From Bathynomus jamesi (taxonomy: Eukaryota; Arthropoda; Malacostraca; Isopoda; Cirolanidae): a stretch of 64,000 bases of DNA. Shown here one piece after another: positions 24,040 to 35,630 of the stretch. The position numbers and the translations under genes were made by a program. The notes under the pieces are model-generated. The model was given only the letters and a program-made list of their open reading frames with translations, did no database searches and was not told where the DNA came from. The DNA is taken from NCBI GenBank assembly GCA_023014485.1, contig JAJOZX010012078.1, positions 1-64,000 on the forward strand. Direction: 5' to 3'. Position 1 is the stretch's first letter, and each line of letters starts with the position of its first letter.

Positions 24040-24800
24040 GTATAGTTTTAAACTTTCCTGGACCAGAAGCACTAAACCATTCCCAAAGAAGCAAACTACC
24101 ACCAACATATTTAACCGGAGGAAGGCTGATTTGGGAATGCTTTAGTGTTTCTGGTCTAGGAAAGCTTGTCGTCATCAATGGAATCTTGAATGTTTGGAAG
24201 AAATATCGACAAATTTTAGAAGAAAATTAATTGCCTTCAGTTCGGAAGTTACGAATGGGCCGCAATTGGGTACTGTGATAATGATCCAAAACATAAAAGT
24301 AAGAACACCATGAAATAGCTTCAACAAAACAATTTCAAGCTTCTCAAGTAGTCCAGTGAAAGCCCAGATCTCAATTTAATCGAGAATTTGTGGTTTGATT
24401 CGAAAAAAAGATGTCCGCAAGTTCAACCCTTCGAATCTGAATGAATTGCAACAATTTTCTTTAGAAGAATGGTCTAAAATTTGTACTGAAGAGATGTCGA
24501 AACCTTGTAGAAAAATACCCAAAACGAATCATTGAAGTGATTCAAGCAAAAGATGAACACACAAAATATTAAGTAATTTTGTTAAGTAAATGTACGAAAA
24601 CTTTGCCATTTTAACTTTTTTTAATTTCCTCAAATTCTTTGATATTTTACATTATATGTTGGAGTTAAACGAACTCTTTACTTGTTGTTAAGTTTTTCCA
24701 AACGAACGTTAAACTTTTCCTATCCTCTGCATGGTACAAAAGATAAGGACGAATATAACTTAAATATGTCTCCGTACGAATACTTATGAGCGCCACTGTA
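24040..24800 (+). pseudogene. Tc1-like transposase relic
   Basis: Degraded frame containing GKLVVINGIL, then WKKYRQILEEN, then NPKHKSKNTM, with many stops. The terminal part ACTTATGAGCGCCACTGTA matches the end of the related relic at 29318. The first 60 bp (24050-24112) are an inverted copy of the block just downstream, so the relic begins with a small foldback. Long dead. Confidence 0.7.
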
Positions 24801-25166
24801 CATCATTAAAAACATCATTTTCCAAAGATTTGGGGTGAGATGACAGAAAATAATCCTGATGTAAAGTACAGAAGTCAGTTATAAAGAGAAAAGGCAGAAA
24901 GCAAAGCGTACATATTCATTCATACAAGCATCTTGACGGTCCAGCGCTTTCAAACATCGCAAAATTCTACACTTGCGGCGCTTCATACACCCTGGGTGGT
25001 GGCGCTTCCAGGCTTTGTCACAAATAAAAGAGACCTAGTCTCGAACTTACATACTTCTACCAAACCACCTCCATTCCAACCTACTTGCCAACCTACTTGT
25101 AGACACTTCTCGGGTATCACCCAGATCAAGTCCACGCTTACTCACGCAATCATTCACCATGTCCAT
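24801..25166. other. no recognised gene
   Basis: Non-coding sequence between a Tc1 relic and the long-TIR MITE. The short 78-codon frame has no recognisable motif. Confidence 0.5.
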
Positions 25167-25756
25167 TAGGGCGGCTCGTTTTTACACTTTTTTCGATATT
25201 TGATTGGGGGTAGTGCGGAAAAGTTGCGATTTGGAGAGAAAATAAAGTGTGTAAAATTTTTTTGATCTACGTCAATACCTTCCGGTGGTGGCGAGTCCTT
25301 AAAAATCGAAAAATAGGCTTAAAAACACAAAAATTGTATATAATTTTATATAATTTTTATATAATGTTCATTGTTCAATGACTGCTATTAATTTATTCAA
25401 GCCTATAATAGTGTTATCAGGGTTGTTTGCACAGAAATATAGCGGAATTAACATTTGTATAACATCTTGTTAAAACTTGCTTTAAATCAATATTTTGGAT
25501 ATTTTAACGGCTAAGACGCCACCGGAAGTTATTAACAGATTGTGCTGAAATTTTTATTGTTTATTTTGTAAGTCTTTAAAACCATTTGCAATCTACCCCG
25601 TTAGGCCTATTTTTCAATTTTTAAGGACTCGCCGCCACCGGAAGGTATTGACGTAGATCAAAAAAAATTTACACACTTTATTTTCTCTCCAAATCGCAAC
25701 TTTTCCGCACTACCCCCAATCAAATATCGAAAAAAGTGTAAAAACGAGCCGCCCTA
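25167..25756. mobile_element. hAT-type MITE with ~150-bp inverted repeats
   Basis: Ends TAGGGCGGCTCGTTTTTACA and its inverted copy, extending inward past CCTTCCGGTGG for about 150 bp. Flanked by an exact 8-bp duplication ATGTCCAT (25159-25166 and 25757-25764). The 8-bp duplication and TAGGG ends indicate hAT. Non-coding, 590 bp. Confidence 0.9.
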
Positions 25757-25770
25757 ATGTCCATACATCA

Positions 25771-26790
25771 TCATCTCAGCCTCTCTCTTTTCCTTATACC
25801 TTTGTAAACACTCTTGTACACTCTTTTCACAACTCTGTCAACTTCCATTCTTTGAACATGTCCAAACCACCTTAACACACTTTCCTCTATTTTCACTTCC
25901 ACTGACTTCTGACCAACACATCTTTCCAGAACCACACGATTTCTTACTCTACCAAATGGACGCGTGTCACGCATATTTCTTACGTTATCCATCCTAATCG
26001 CTCTTACTCTTGACTTCTCTCTTTCATGCCATGTCAGTGTTTCACACCCATACAAAAGCGTCGGTACTAACACACTTTCACGTAAACATCGCGCAGCATT
26101 TCGATCCAGTCTTTGCCTTTTCACAACCGCTTTTAGCACACCCGCCACCTTTCCTCCTTCAGCCGCAATCTTACTTCTTTTGTTCATTAAACATCCCAGA
26201 TACTTAAAAAACGCACCACCTCTAGTGTTTCACCATTCATCACCACACGACATCCGAATTTCCTCCTTTTTCCAGTCAATAACGTGCTCTTACCCACATT
26301 CACTTTCAAAAATAATCTTTCGCACACCGCCACAAAACTCTTAACAACCCCTTGCATATCACACTCATTTTGGGAAAATAGCATAGCAATATCGGTATAC
26401 AACAGATTTGATAGGCCCCACCTATTCCTATCACACACCAGATTCAATCCTCTTTCTAGCAGTCGCACTTTCACGACTCCATTCATAAACAGATTGAACA
26501 GCCACGGAGACATCACGCATCCTTGACGTACACCAACACTTATATCAAACCAATCACTCACAGTTCTTTACTTTCACACATGAACTACTTCCACTAGAAA
26601 TTCTTCACCGGATTCATGAATACTGTCAACCCCGTATATACTCAAGACCTGCTCCTCTTTACTATATCAACTTTGCACTCCCTTTCATGCGTTTTCTCAG
26701 TCGCTTGTCTCATTGCAAACACTTGATCTACACAGCCTCCTCCACTTCGTAACCCTCCTTGTTCATCACTCACCAACCATATCTTATATA
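25771..26790 (-). pseudogene. non-LTR retrotransposon reverse transcriptase relic
   Basis: From the 5' side on the minus strand: EQGGLRSGGGCVDQVFAMRQ (about 26780-26700), then SVGVRQGCVMSPWLFNLFMN and LLYTDIAMLF (the site of the RT catalytic box, here decayed from its usual YADD form), then VNVGKSTLL, and finally LLYGCETLTW and LRWFGHVQRM. That is the motif order of a LINE RT and its C terminus. Several frameshifts; 5' truncated at a Tc1/mariner-type end at 26793. Confidence 0.85.
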
Positions 26791-26792
26791 CA

Positions 26793-26955
26793 GGGTGGCG
26801 CAAAAGTCGCGCATCATAGGAATTTTCAGTGCTGACTATATTTTTTTTTTCAAGGTTGGGAATGGTGGCGAAATTAACAATAGACGAGAGGGTGAGCTTA
26901 GTTTTAGTGTATGGAATACCAGGTACTATAGATCGATGAATCGGTACAGAATTTA
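26793..26955 (+). mobile_element. 5' end of a Tc1/mariner-type element
   Basis: Begins with a CAGGGTGGCGCAAAAGTCGC end and CATCATAGGAA, similar to the MITE ends at 57080-57303. It is followed by a start codon and VAKLTIDERVSLVLVYG, typical of an N-terminal helix-turn-helix. The rest of the element is missing. Confidence 0.55.
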
Positions 26956-27388
26956 AATTCTGTACTGTTAATAGAGTATTAGTCAGGTTCACCTAACCTA
27001 GCCTATGATATTTTTACCATGTGACACGTTGAACCTATGACATTATTACCACAGACCATATATTACATCCTGCATCCGTTTCTTTTGTGAAACATACAGC
27101 AAAAATGGTATACATTCTATACCATTCATGCTGTACATTTTACAATATTGTGCCACTAAATTTCTGAGATTTAATTTGAAAAAAATAATCCACTTATTAA
27201 TCGGTATATTAATGAAAAATTAGCTTATTGATTTTCATTAGCATGAAGTATTTCATGGCAGACCAGAAAAAAATATTTTCTTCCAATATCAACGCACGTA
27301 GCCTAAGCTTATCTTAAATGCAACATTTTTTTCAGTTATTATACAACATTCAATATAATTTTGGCTGCAGGCTTTTCGTGGACAACGT
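26956..27388. other. no recognised gene
   Basis: AT-rich, no repeat structure that I can name. Confidence 0.5.
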
Positions 27389-27814
27389 CAGGGATTCCCA
27401 AACTGTGGTACGCGGAGCTCTTTTAAAAGGTGGTTCGCCAGAGGGTCATAAATACGCAGCATGCTAATTGCTAATTAGTTTAATGACAAGGTTTTCAAAA
27501 GTAATATTAGTATTACGACTGCCTGCGGCTTTGCATGCTATTCAATCTGTCGTCCAGGTATAGATTTCAAATTATTTAACGATAACGTGCAAGGCCAAAA
27601 TAAAAATTTCGATTCACTATAAATGTCGATAAATATCATTTGCATATATATATTATATATAATTTATATATATATATATAAACTTTTTATACAAGGTTGA
27701 AAATTCAATAGTAAACACCAGTCATGTCCTACGGTTCTAGTCAGGTGATATTACCAACCTTCCTTAATGATGGTAAAACGTGGTACGTCAACCTAAAAAG
27801 GTTGGGAACACCTG
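27389..27814. mobile_element. old hAT-type MITE
   Basis: Inverted ends CAGGGATTCCCAAACTGTGG and GGTTGGGAACACCTG. No matching 8-bp duplication, consistent with age. Contains a (TA)n tract at 27645-27680. Confidence 0.55.
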
Positions 27815-28033
27815 GTCTAAGTTACCCCCAAATTAATGAAAAGTTGGTGCAACAATATCTGAGTTGCCCATTTTCAAGGAAGTGACTATATAAGTACCAA
27901 AAGAATACCAATAAGTAGCCTTTCTGCTTAACTGCATTTAATTTTAATATAGCCATAATTAAAAGGTCATAAGTTTGTATGGAGCAGGGTTTCCCAATCA
28001 TGGTGCCGCGAAATTCCAAGGAAATGAAGGATA

Positions 28034-28126
28034 TGTCGTGGCCATTCTCGCAACACGGCTTCCCGTCGATCAGCAAAATTGAAACGGCATTGAGTCTGAA
28101 TAGCAGTTGGATGGGGGACCATCCAA
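28034..28126 (+). repeat. 5S rRNA-derived fragment (copy 3)
   Basis: CTTCCCGTCGATCAGCAAAA, then TTGGATGGGGGACCAT, reproduces the 5S core word order. It is shorter than the copies at 1296 and 3798 and lacks their shared 3' body. Confidence 0.65.
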
Positions 28127-28129
28127 ACA

Positions 28130-29320
28130 TTAAGACTGTTTAAAATCGATGTCCATCCCTCTTCCGTGCGTTGTACATTGTGAAAGAATGGTCTGTATGG
28201 GAGAGTTGCACGAAGTAAACCTCTGTTACGAAAAGCGCACAAAGATGCTCGTTTAAAGTATGCCAAGGATCATCAAAATGATGGATTTGCATTCTAGAAG
28301 TTCACTGGACAGACGAAACTAAAATTGAATTTTTCGGGAACAAACAACGGTGTGTTTGACGAAAATCAAATACTGCATTCGAGGAAGAAAAATCAGCCTT
28401 CCTACCGTTAAACATTGTGGTGGTACTTTGCTTCTTTCGGGATGCTTTAGTGCAGTGATGCACAAACCCTGGCCCGCGGGCCAAATGTGTCCCCCACGGG
28501 TCTTTTCAGTGGCCCCACGGGTCTTTTCAATTCAATGAAAAAGTTAGAATATAAAAGTGACCCAATTTATGACTTAGATGGAAAGTAAGTAGGCTAATAC
28601 ATTTAGTTATTTTCTTCGCTTGGCCCTCACATCAAAAATGTTTGTGCACCACTGCTTTAGTGTTTATGGTCCAGGAAAGCTTACCATCATCAATGGAATC
28701 TTGAATTGGAAGAAATATCAGAAAATTTTAAAAGAAAATGTATTGCCTTCAGTTCGGGAGATGCGAATGGATCTCAATTGGGTACTGCAAGAACATAATG
28801 GTCCAGGACATAAAAGTAAGAACACCATGAAATGGCTCCTACAAAAGAATTTCAAGGTTCTCAAGTCGCCCAGATCTCAATTTAATCAAGAATTTCTGGT
28901 TTGATTAGAAAAAAGGTGTCCGCAAGAGAAACCCTTCGAGTATGAATGAATTGCAACAATTTTTTTTTTAAAAGAATGAGCAAAAAATTCTACTGAGAGA
29001 TGTCGAAACCTTGTTGAAACATATCGAAGACGAATCATTGAAATCATTCAAGCAAAAGGTGGACACACAAAGTATTAAAAAATTTTGTAAGTAAATGTAC
29101 GAAAACTTTTACATTTCAACTTCTTTTTTTTATTTTCCTCAAAATCTTTCATGTTTTACAAAATATGTTGGAGTTGAACTAATTTTTTCATTTGTTATAT
29201 TTTTCCAAACGGACGGTAAACTTTTCGTAACTATCCTACGTATCGTACGAAAGATAAGGACCAATATAAAAATATAACTGAAATATTTGTCTATACCAAT
29301 ACTTATGAGCACCACTGTGT
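28130..29320 (+). pseudogene. Tc1-like transposase relic interrupted by a MITE
   Basis: Decayed frame with HKDARLKYAKDH (28235 onward), a WTDETKIEFFG-like block near 28305, then (after the MITE) GPGKLTIINGILNWKKYQKI and LQEHNGPGHKSKNTMKWLLQ, where the second catalytic Asp is expected. Ends with TACTTATGAGCACCACTGT. Same family as the relic at 24040-24800. Confidence 0.75.
28453..28654. mobile_element. hAT-type MITE inside the Tc1 relic
   Basis: Inverted ends CAGTGATGCACAAAC and GTTTGTGCACCACTG, with an exact 8-bp duplication CTTTAGTG (28445-28452 and 28655-28662). Without it the Tc1 frame runs on directly. Confidence 0.9.
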
Positions 29321-29339
29321 ATATATATATATATATATA

Positions 29340-30912
29340 TCGGGTGCCCCCCCCCCCCCCAAAAAAAAAAACGCCTTGAGATTTGAACATCAATAACTTC
29401 AAAAATATGCAGTTCACTTCCAAAATTTACATAACTTTTACCTCAATCTATTGATAAGCCATCATAAAAATTTCAGACCTCTACATAAAATGTTTTTTCC
29501 ACAGCTGAAGGAACAATGAGGTGTAGTGAAAAAAACAAATATCCTAAATCCTAAATGTGTATAGCTGTACCTGGCAATTACTCTAAGACTTGTAATAGTT
29601 TCCTTAGCCTATGGATAATCTGTTAGTCTCTGAAAAACGTCAGATGATATAGGCTACGCCCATCTTAAATACTGTTTTTTAAATTTACCCTTCAAATTAT
29701 GGTTCTAACTAACGGTGAAAAAGCAGTGATTGAAAAGCGTTTCTTGGAAAAAAGATAGACTGGGGCAAGAATTTTGAGGGAATTTCCAGGAATAACTTGT
29801 AATGTTACGTCTGTGAATAGAATAATTAAAAACTTAAAGCAACCGGTTCGATGGCACGGAAGCGTGGAAGTGGTCGGCCTAAAACAGTTTACACTCAAGA
29901 CAATATAGCAATGATCGAAATGATGAGCCTATCTCAAGAGGATCGACCTGGGTCACACTGCTCTCAGAGGAAAATTGCAAGAAATTTAGGTATCAGTCTA
30001 AGTTTCATACAAAGAATGCAGAAAATTGTAGAAAATTGCTTGATAGATTTTCGTCCAATGATGTTAAAAAAAAGTTTTTACAGATGAAAAAGATTTCACC
30101 ATCGAGATTGCTCGAAACTCCCGGAACGATGTTGTTTATGGTCGGCGTAAGAAAGACATTCCTCCATCGAGACTTTACCACCAGACAAGTCGGTTTCCCA
30201 AAATAATTATGGTATCAGCAGGTGTATCGTGGAATGGAAAGACGAAAATTCATTTCATTTCAGAAAATAAAAAAATTTATTCAGAAACCTATGTAAATCT
30301 CTTGGAGGAGAATCTTTTGCTTGATTGTCGGCGTCTGTATTATGGAAACGATTTCATACTCCAACAAGATGGTGCTACAGCTCATAGTAGCAAGTTCACA
30401 TAGGATTATCTACAACAGAATGTAGTCAACTTCATTGGAGAAAACGACTGGCCCCCGCAATCAACCGATTGCAATCCCACGGATTATTACATATGGAACA
30501 CTTTAGCAGAGAAGATTTATGAAGGCCAAAGAGAAAAGTTTACAGAAATGCAATTAAAGAAAAAAATACTCGAATGTTGGGACAAAATAACATTAGCAGA
30601 AATCAGAAAATGTATCTTGTCGTGGAAGAAAAGGTTAAGATTAGTTTGTAAGCATGACGGCGGACATATTGATCATATTTGTTGATAAGATGTGAATAAT
30701 AAAATTTTTTCAGTTTATGATATTCGTTTTTTTTCACCATACCTCATGGTTCACTCAGCTGTGGAAAAAGTGTTTTATATAGAGGTCTGGAATTTTTATG
30801 ATGGTTTATCAATAGATTGAGGTAAAAGTTATGTAAATTTTGGAAATGTGAACTGCATATTTTTGAAGTTATTGATATTCAAATCTCAAGGCGTTTTTTT
30901 TGCGCCACCCGA
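29340..30912 (+). mobile_element. Tc1/mariner-superfamily element with ~185-bp inverted repeats (DD37D type)
   Basis: The left end CGGGTGCCCCC leads into AACGCCTTGAGATTTGAA, and the inverted right end CGGGTGGCGC leads into AACGCCTTGAGATTTGAA. The repeats run inward for about 185 bp to the CCACAGCTGA region. TA tracts flank. 1.57 kb. Confidence 0.85.
29699..30685 (+). pseudogene. DD37D-like transposase (inactive)
   Basis: Starts with MVLTNGEKAVIEKRFLEK, then a stop, then RILREFPGITCNVTSVNRI (HTH) and KRGSGRPKTVYTQDN, then ARNLGISLSFIQRM. The first catalytic Asp is in VFTDEKDFTIEIARN (frameshift near 30070). The middle, MVSAGVSWNGKTKIHF, is open; the second Asp is in LQQDGATAHSSKFT, followed by a stop at 30400; then WPPQSTDCNPTDYYIWNTL holds the third. 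I count 37 residues between the last two Asp. C terminus KHDGGHIDHIC. Confidence 0.8.
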
Positions 30913-31041
30913 TATATAAATTTAACCCGTATATCCGTATACTTATAGGTGTATATCCAGATTTATTTAAAAATACTAAATTCACTATATATATATATAT
31001 ATATATATATTTTGTTATTCTTTTCAAATAAATCTGTATAT

Positions 31042-31100
<59 letters not shown>

Positions 31101-31170
31101 CAGTATATACAATTTTTTCTATGCTTACTATATATATGTATATATATGTGAATATGTATGTATGTATGTT

Positions 31171-31345
31171 TATTTTTGTAACCTATATATTGCCTTGATC
31201 TGTCCTTTCACTCCAGTGTTCCTGAGGATGTCATTAGACGAAAGCGCTTGAGCACCCGTTTGTGTTTCTTTTTTCCTTCGTGGTTTTATTCATCATAAAT
31301 ATTTTTCACGTGTCACTTTCGTGAAATAATTTTTCATATATATAT
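31171..31345 (+). repeat. Penelope-like element 3' tail with hammerhead-like motif
   Basis: Contains CTGAGGA (31222-31228), a GTC-ATTA-GAC hairpin, then GAAA (31240-31243), followed by CGTGGTTTTATTCATCATAA and TTTTTCACG. The same block recurs at 56462-56590 behind a Penelope GIY-YIG remnant, which assigns the family. (TA)n on both sides. Confidence 0.6.
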
Positions 31346-31592
31346 ATATATATATATTACACCAAAAAGAAACCCCATATTTTTAGCATGAAAGTAATAT
31401 GTAAAAGATTATAGTGACTCCGTATTAGAGAGAAAATTTTTGAGATGAATAATTTTCATATCAATCTTATCAAGATCATCCAAATATGTTATCTTTAATT
31501 TCAAAATTCCTTAAAAAATATAATTACTTGAATGGCAATTTCCAAAATATTATGAATTAAAATATGAAGCTTCCTCGTGTATATCTTGATAC

Positions 31593-31695
31593 CCAACTGA
31601 AACTTGGATCTAATGGTACTCGAACCTGCGTCGTATGGTTTCGGAGTCGACGCGCTACCAATCACGCTATCCAGAGCGCCTCCCACCCCTATCCC
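31593..31695 (-). repeat. tRNA-derived SINE head
   Basis: On the minus strand, GATAGCGTGATTGGTAGCGC holds an A box and GCAGGTTCGAGTACCATTAG holds a B box at tRNA spacing. A candidate anticodon arm GACTCCGAAACC is visible but pairing is imperfect. More likely a SINE than a functional tRNA. Confidence 0.5.
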
Positions 31696-31796
31696 CAAAA
31701 AGAAAAAGATCCCTTTACCGCAATAACCGCATTAACCACTAAAAGAAAACAAAAATTCAAGTTGATTTAAGCCAAATACCACAAACACAAGAGATA

Positions 31797-31868
31797 CAGG
31801 GTGTCCACAAATTTTTTTTTTCACAAATTCTATTGAAATTGTGAAAATAATTTATGGACACACTGCAT
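31797..31868. mobile_element. tiny TA-flanked MITE
   Basis: Ends CAGGGTGTCCACAAATT and, inverted, AATTTATGGACACACTG-type sequence. Non-coding, 72 bp. Confidence 0.5.
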
Positions 31869-32210
31869 ATTAAAAAATATCCTTATAATCCGTGTGTACG
31901 AACCGAGACCAACCAAATCTAACGTTCAAAATCTCCATGTACGTTGCCTGTCTGTCCAACCGACATGAAAGATTGATGTTACATTCATTTTGAGAATTTA
32001 AAGAAACTTACTAACTTCTTTGACATTTTTTTAATAATCTTAATGTTGCTGACAATGGACATTAGGTGACAAAGATTAGAAAAGTTGGTCATAACTTTCG
32101 GCTTCAAAATTCAAAGTTTGTCAATGCCATATTTGGACGTACACCCACAGATTATTGTAATTCTACTTGAATTACTATATCATGCTCATGCTCTCTCTTC
32201 TCTCTCTCTC

Positions 32211-32304
<94 letters not shown>

Positions 32305-32543
32305 GGGTGATTCAAAAAAGTGTTACACTTGTATGGGGTTTTATTTTTTATTTCCACTTTATTTGTAAACATTTTCTGTGATGCAAACAGTGCTTCATAC
32401 AGTCTCTACTTGCTGTCCATGGCAATGCATGTATGAAAGCGGTCAAACGTTGCTTCCAGAGCCCTAAGGCACATCTTTAGTGGTATTGCTGGGATGACAT
32501 CTGTAATTTTTTCCTATATGTCAAAAATTTTTGAATCACCCTG
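32305..32543. mobile_element. TA-flanked MITE
   Basis: Inverted ends GGGTGATTCAAAAA and TTTTTGAATCACCCTG. Interior unidentified, non-coding, 239 bp. Preceded by (CT)n and (TA)n at 32190-32304. Confidence 0.65.
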
Positions 32544-33174
32544 TATATCAGTTCGATTTTCGACTTAATTTTTTTTTTTTTTTGCTTTCAGATTGTAATT
32601 CATATCGCCATTTTGTTAGTAAACTCAAAAATATTTAATATCATATCTTTGAGTTACTATATATTCCTTATGAAGCCTTTTATTATTGGTTTGATTTCGT
32701 ATCATACCTTAAGGCGCAGTTACTCTTCTTCGTCAGTAAGATCGCTCTTTCGCCTTCGAAAGCTTCGGATAAACTAATACTTAAAATTGAAGCTGCTCGC
32801 TTGAAGTCACACGGTTGTCTGACATTTTTTTTTCTTTTGTGCTAATCCATTTCTCATTTTGGTGTGACTTTTTTCGTTTTACCCACCTACACCCACCTAT
32901 ATGAAGGAGGCAAATATATTAAAAAGAAAAGCCATAAAGAAAAAGCTGGTAAGATGCGTTTCTATATCTATATATATCTTCAGAGATAGTCTTACGGGAT
33001 GACACGAAGTGTGTCTCTCTAAATCAAAAACATTTCTAAATTCTATCGTGTTTCAATACACGAATGTATTTTTTATTTTTTGCTTGACAAGTTGTCTCTC
33101 GTGTTAGTAAATTTTAATTAAAAATATCTTTTAACTTTAAAAAATTCTTTAATTTATAAAACTTAAATAAATAA
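32544..33174. other. no recognised gene
   Basis: AT-rich spacer before the CACTG element. Confidence 0.5.
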
Positions 33175-33926
33175 CACTGGTATGCATCAATTTTGCTGTC
33201 AAGGGTTTTGTAAGTGATTCTTATAGAGTTTTTCCTGCTGATTTCGAATCTGCAATCCGTTTTATCAATCAGCTCAGGTATCCGGCTATGACCTCATAAG
33301 TAAATAGAATTTTTCGTGATTTTGTCAAAGCGGAATTGGAACAGTAACATCTATCATCACTTGTTTCACTTGTATAATATCTTTTTTTACTTTTCAGGCA
33401 TATAGATAAAATATTTCATAATGAATAGAGCGTGTAAAAATGATCCCAATAGATTCTGCTACATATGTGGACGGTTACCATGCCAAATAAACCAGTCCAA
33501 ATCACTAAATTTGTGAAGACAATGTATAGAGCATACTTTGGAATTAAGCTAGGGGACCAGGACAAAAATTTCGCCCCTCATATGTGCTGCAAGACGTGCA
33601 TTGAAAATTTGAGAAGATGGAGCAAAGGCAGAGCGAAATCTTTGCCTTTTGGAATTTTTATGATTTGGAGAGAAGGAAAGGATCACGTGACAGATTGCTA
33701 TTTCTGCATGACAAACCTCCAAGGTGGGCTTATAAATTTATTTTTCTTAAATATTTTGAAATCCTCGTATGAAACTTGACATAATATTCACCATAATGTA
33801 ATATTCACCATATATAGCATAATATTCACCATAATAGTAATCATACATTTACATATACATATTGTTATAGAAAATACATTTACACATACATATTGTTATA
33901 CAAGTTACATTTACATATACAATGAT

Positions 33927-34000
33927 TGTATATTTTCTTTCTTTTTCATTCATATTGTCCCCGAAGGGACAATATGAATGAAAAAGAAAGAAAATATACA
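33927..34000. repeat. long perfect hairpin inside intron 1
   Basis: TATATTTTCTTTCTTTTTCA through to GTCCCC is followed, after a 3-nt loop, by its reverse complement ending GAAAGAAAATATA. The arms are about 34 bp. Confidence 0.8.
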
Positions 34001-35624
34001 GACTCCATCGACCTATTTCATATCTTACAGTCCGCAGCCTTCCCTCACGAGCCGCCACTGTCTGAATGCTTCTTCTATTTCATATGCAAGTTTTATATCC
34101 ATGTTTCTGTGTTTCTATTTTCAGAAGTTAACAAGAAGAATAAACACATTGTTGTATACCCTGACATTCCTTCTGCTATGAGACCTGTACCCCATGGTCC
34201 TGGAATTCCAATACCCAACCCACCTCAAACCCTGGACTTCGATGATTCTGATGATGAATCAATGACCAATGCCAATGACCAGTCCCAGTCGTATATACCT
34301 CAAAATACCGCTTCAAATGAGCCGAGGCCTCTCAACCAGGCCAAACTTAATGATCTTACCAGGGATTTAGGACTTTCCAAATTAGCTGCGGAGATCTTGG
34401 GCTCACGACTTCGAGAGGACAACTTGCTGGCTCCGGGAACAACATTCTCCTGGTATAGGAAACGAGAGGAAAAATTCCGCAAGTTTTTTGCAGTGCACGA
34501 AAATACCTCTTCTTTAGTGTACTGCTGCAATGTTGAGGGGCTAATCGAATCCTTGGGCCTGCCATATAACGCATCAGAATGGAGGCTATTTATAGACTCG
34601 TCTAAATGAAGTTTGAAAGCAGTACTTCTCAACATTGGGAATAAGGTTGCATCAGTCCCTGTAGCACATTCCGTACAACTTACTGAGAGCCACGATAACA
34701 TGAAAATTTTACTGGATGCTCTCGTATACGACCAACATAACTGGAGGATCTGTGGAGATTTGAAGGTAATACTAATATCATAAGTAAACTATTGCTATTG
34801 ACTATGTTGTTTTTCCAAAGGTTATTTGAGAGCGTATAAGAACACTTAACTTCCCCACAGAAGTGATACAGTCCAATGCATAGATTTTTTTATCTGATAG
34901 AACAAATTCTCTAAATTCTTTAAATATTTTCATTTTTTTTCAGATTGTGGCATTTGTATTGGGAATGCAAGGGGGATACACGAAAATACCCATGTTTCCT
35001 CTGCAAATGGGATAGCCGAGCGGATGAGAAGCACTATGCACAGCGTGAATGGGCATCCAGAGAGAATTTTGAACCTGGGTCGCATAATGTCGTTTCAGTG
35101 CCCCTTGTACCACCAACAAAAATTTTGCTCCCACCACTTCATATTAAGCTGGGCTTGATGAAAAATTTCATCAAATCAATGAATAAGGAGGGTTCAGCAT
35201 TCCGATATCTCGAGAGTAAATTTCCTCATATATCTGATGCTAAACTAAATGCTGGGGTTTTTGATGGTCCTCAAATTCGAACTTTGATCAAGGATACTCA
35301 GTTCGAAAACGCAATGACTCCAACTGAGAAGAATGCCTGGCAGGCATTCAAATCAGTTGTCACTGATTTTCTTGGCAAGCGTAGAAGTCCAGCATACGAG
35401 TCCGTTGTCGAAAACTTGATGGAAGCTTTCAAAGCTCATGGGTCGCGCATGTCCATAAAAATGCACTTTTGTGGTCCCACTTGGACTATTTTCCTGAAAA
35501 TTGCGGGGATTATAGTGAGGAACAGGGTGAACGATTTCACCAAGATATCAAAATAATGGGAGAGAGGTACCAGGGAAACTGGGATATCAATATGCTGGCG
35601 GACTATTGCTGGTGTTTGAAGCGA

Positions 35625-35630
35625 GACGTG
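35625..35630. repeat. Polinton target-site duplication, left
   Basis: GACGTG, identical to 54823-54828. Polintons make 6-bp duplications. Confidence 0.95.

Larger units (their letters stand above)
33421..35630 (+). pseudogene. CACTG-transposon protein, 5' part (exons 1-3), truncated by Polinton insertion
   Basis: Starts MNRACKNDPNRFCYICGRLP, a Cys-rich N terminus. A frameshift near 33465 leads to GIKLGDQDKNFAPHMCCKTC and DCYFC. An intron follows (donor after 33721, acceptor TTTTCAG before 34123). Exon 2 has LPRPLNQAK-like acidic/polar linker sequence, then EWRLFIDSSK, a nonsense TGA at 34606 and ICGDLK. A second intron follows (about 34767-34943, acceptor TTTTTTTTCAG). Exon 3 has an extra A near 34985 that shifts the PCFLCKWDSRADEKHY block, then LGLMKNFIKSMNKEG and a further shift near 35470 before HLDYFPENCG and GERFHQDI. 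Candidate DDE acids as in copy 1. The last codons before the Polinton are those for CLKRDV. Confidence 0.7.

Noticed and set aside
31593..31695. Functional tRNA-Arg on the minus strand
   Set aside because: The anticodon arm and acceptor pairing are not convincing. More like a SINE head.
33465..33779. Independent zinc-finger gene
   Set aside because: It is exon 1 of the CACTG-transposon protein, as shown by alignment with the copy at 4420.
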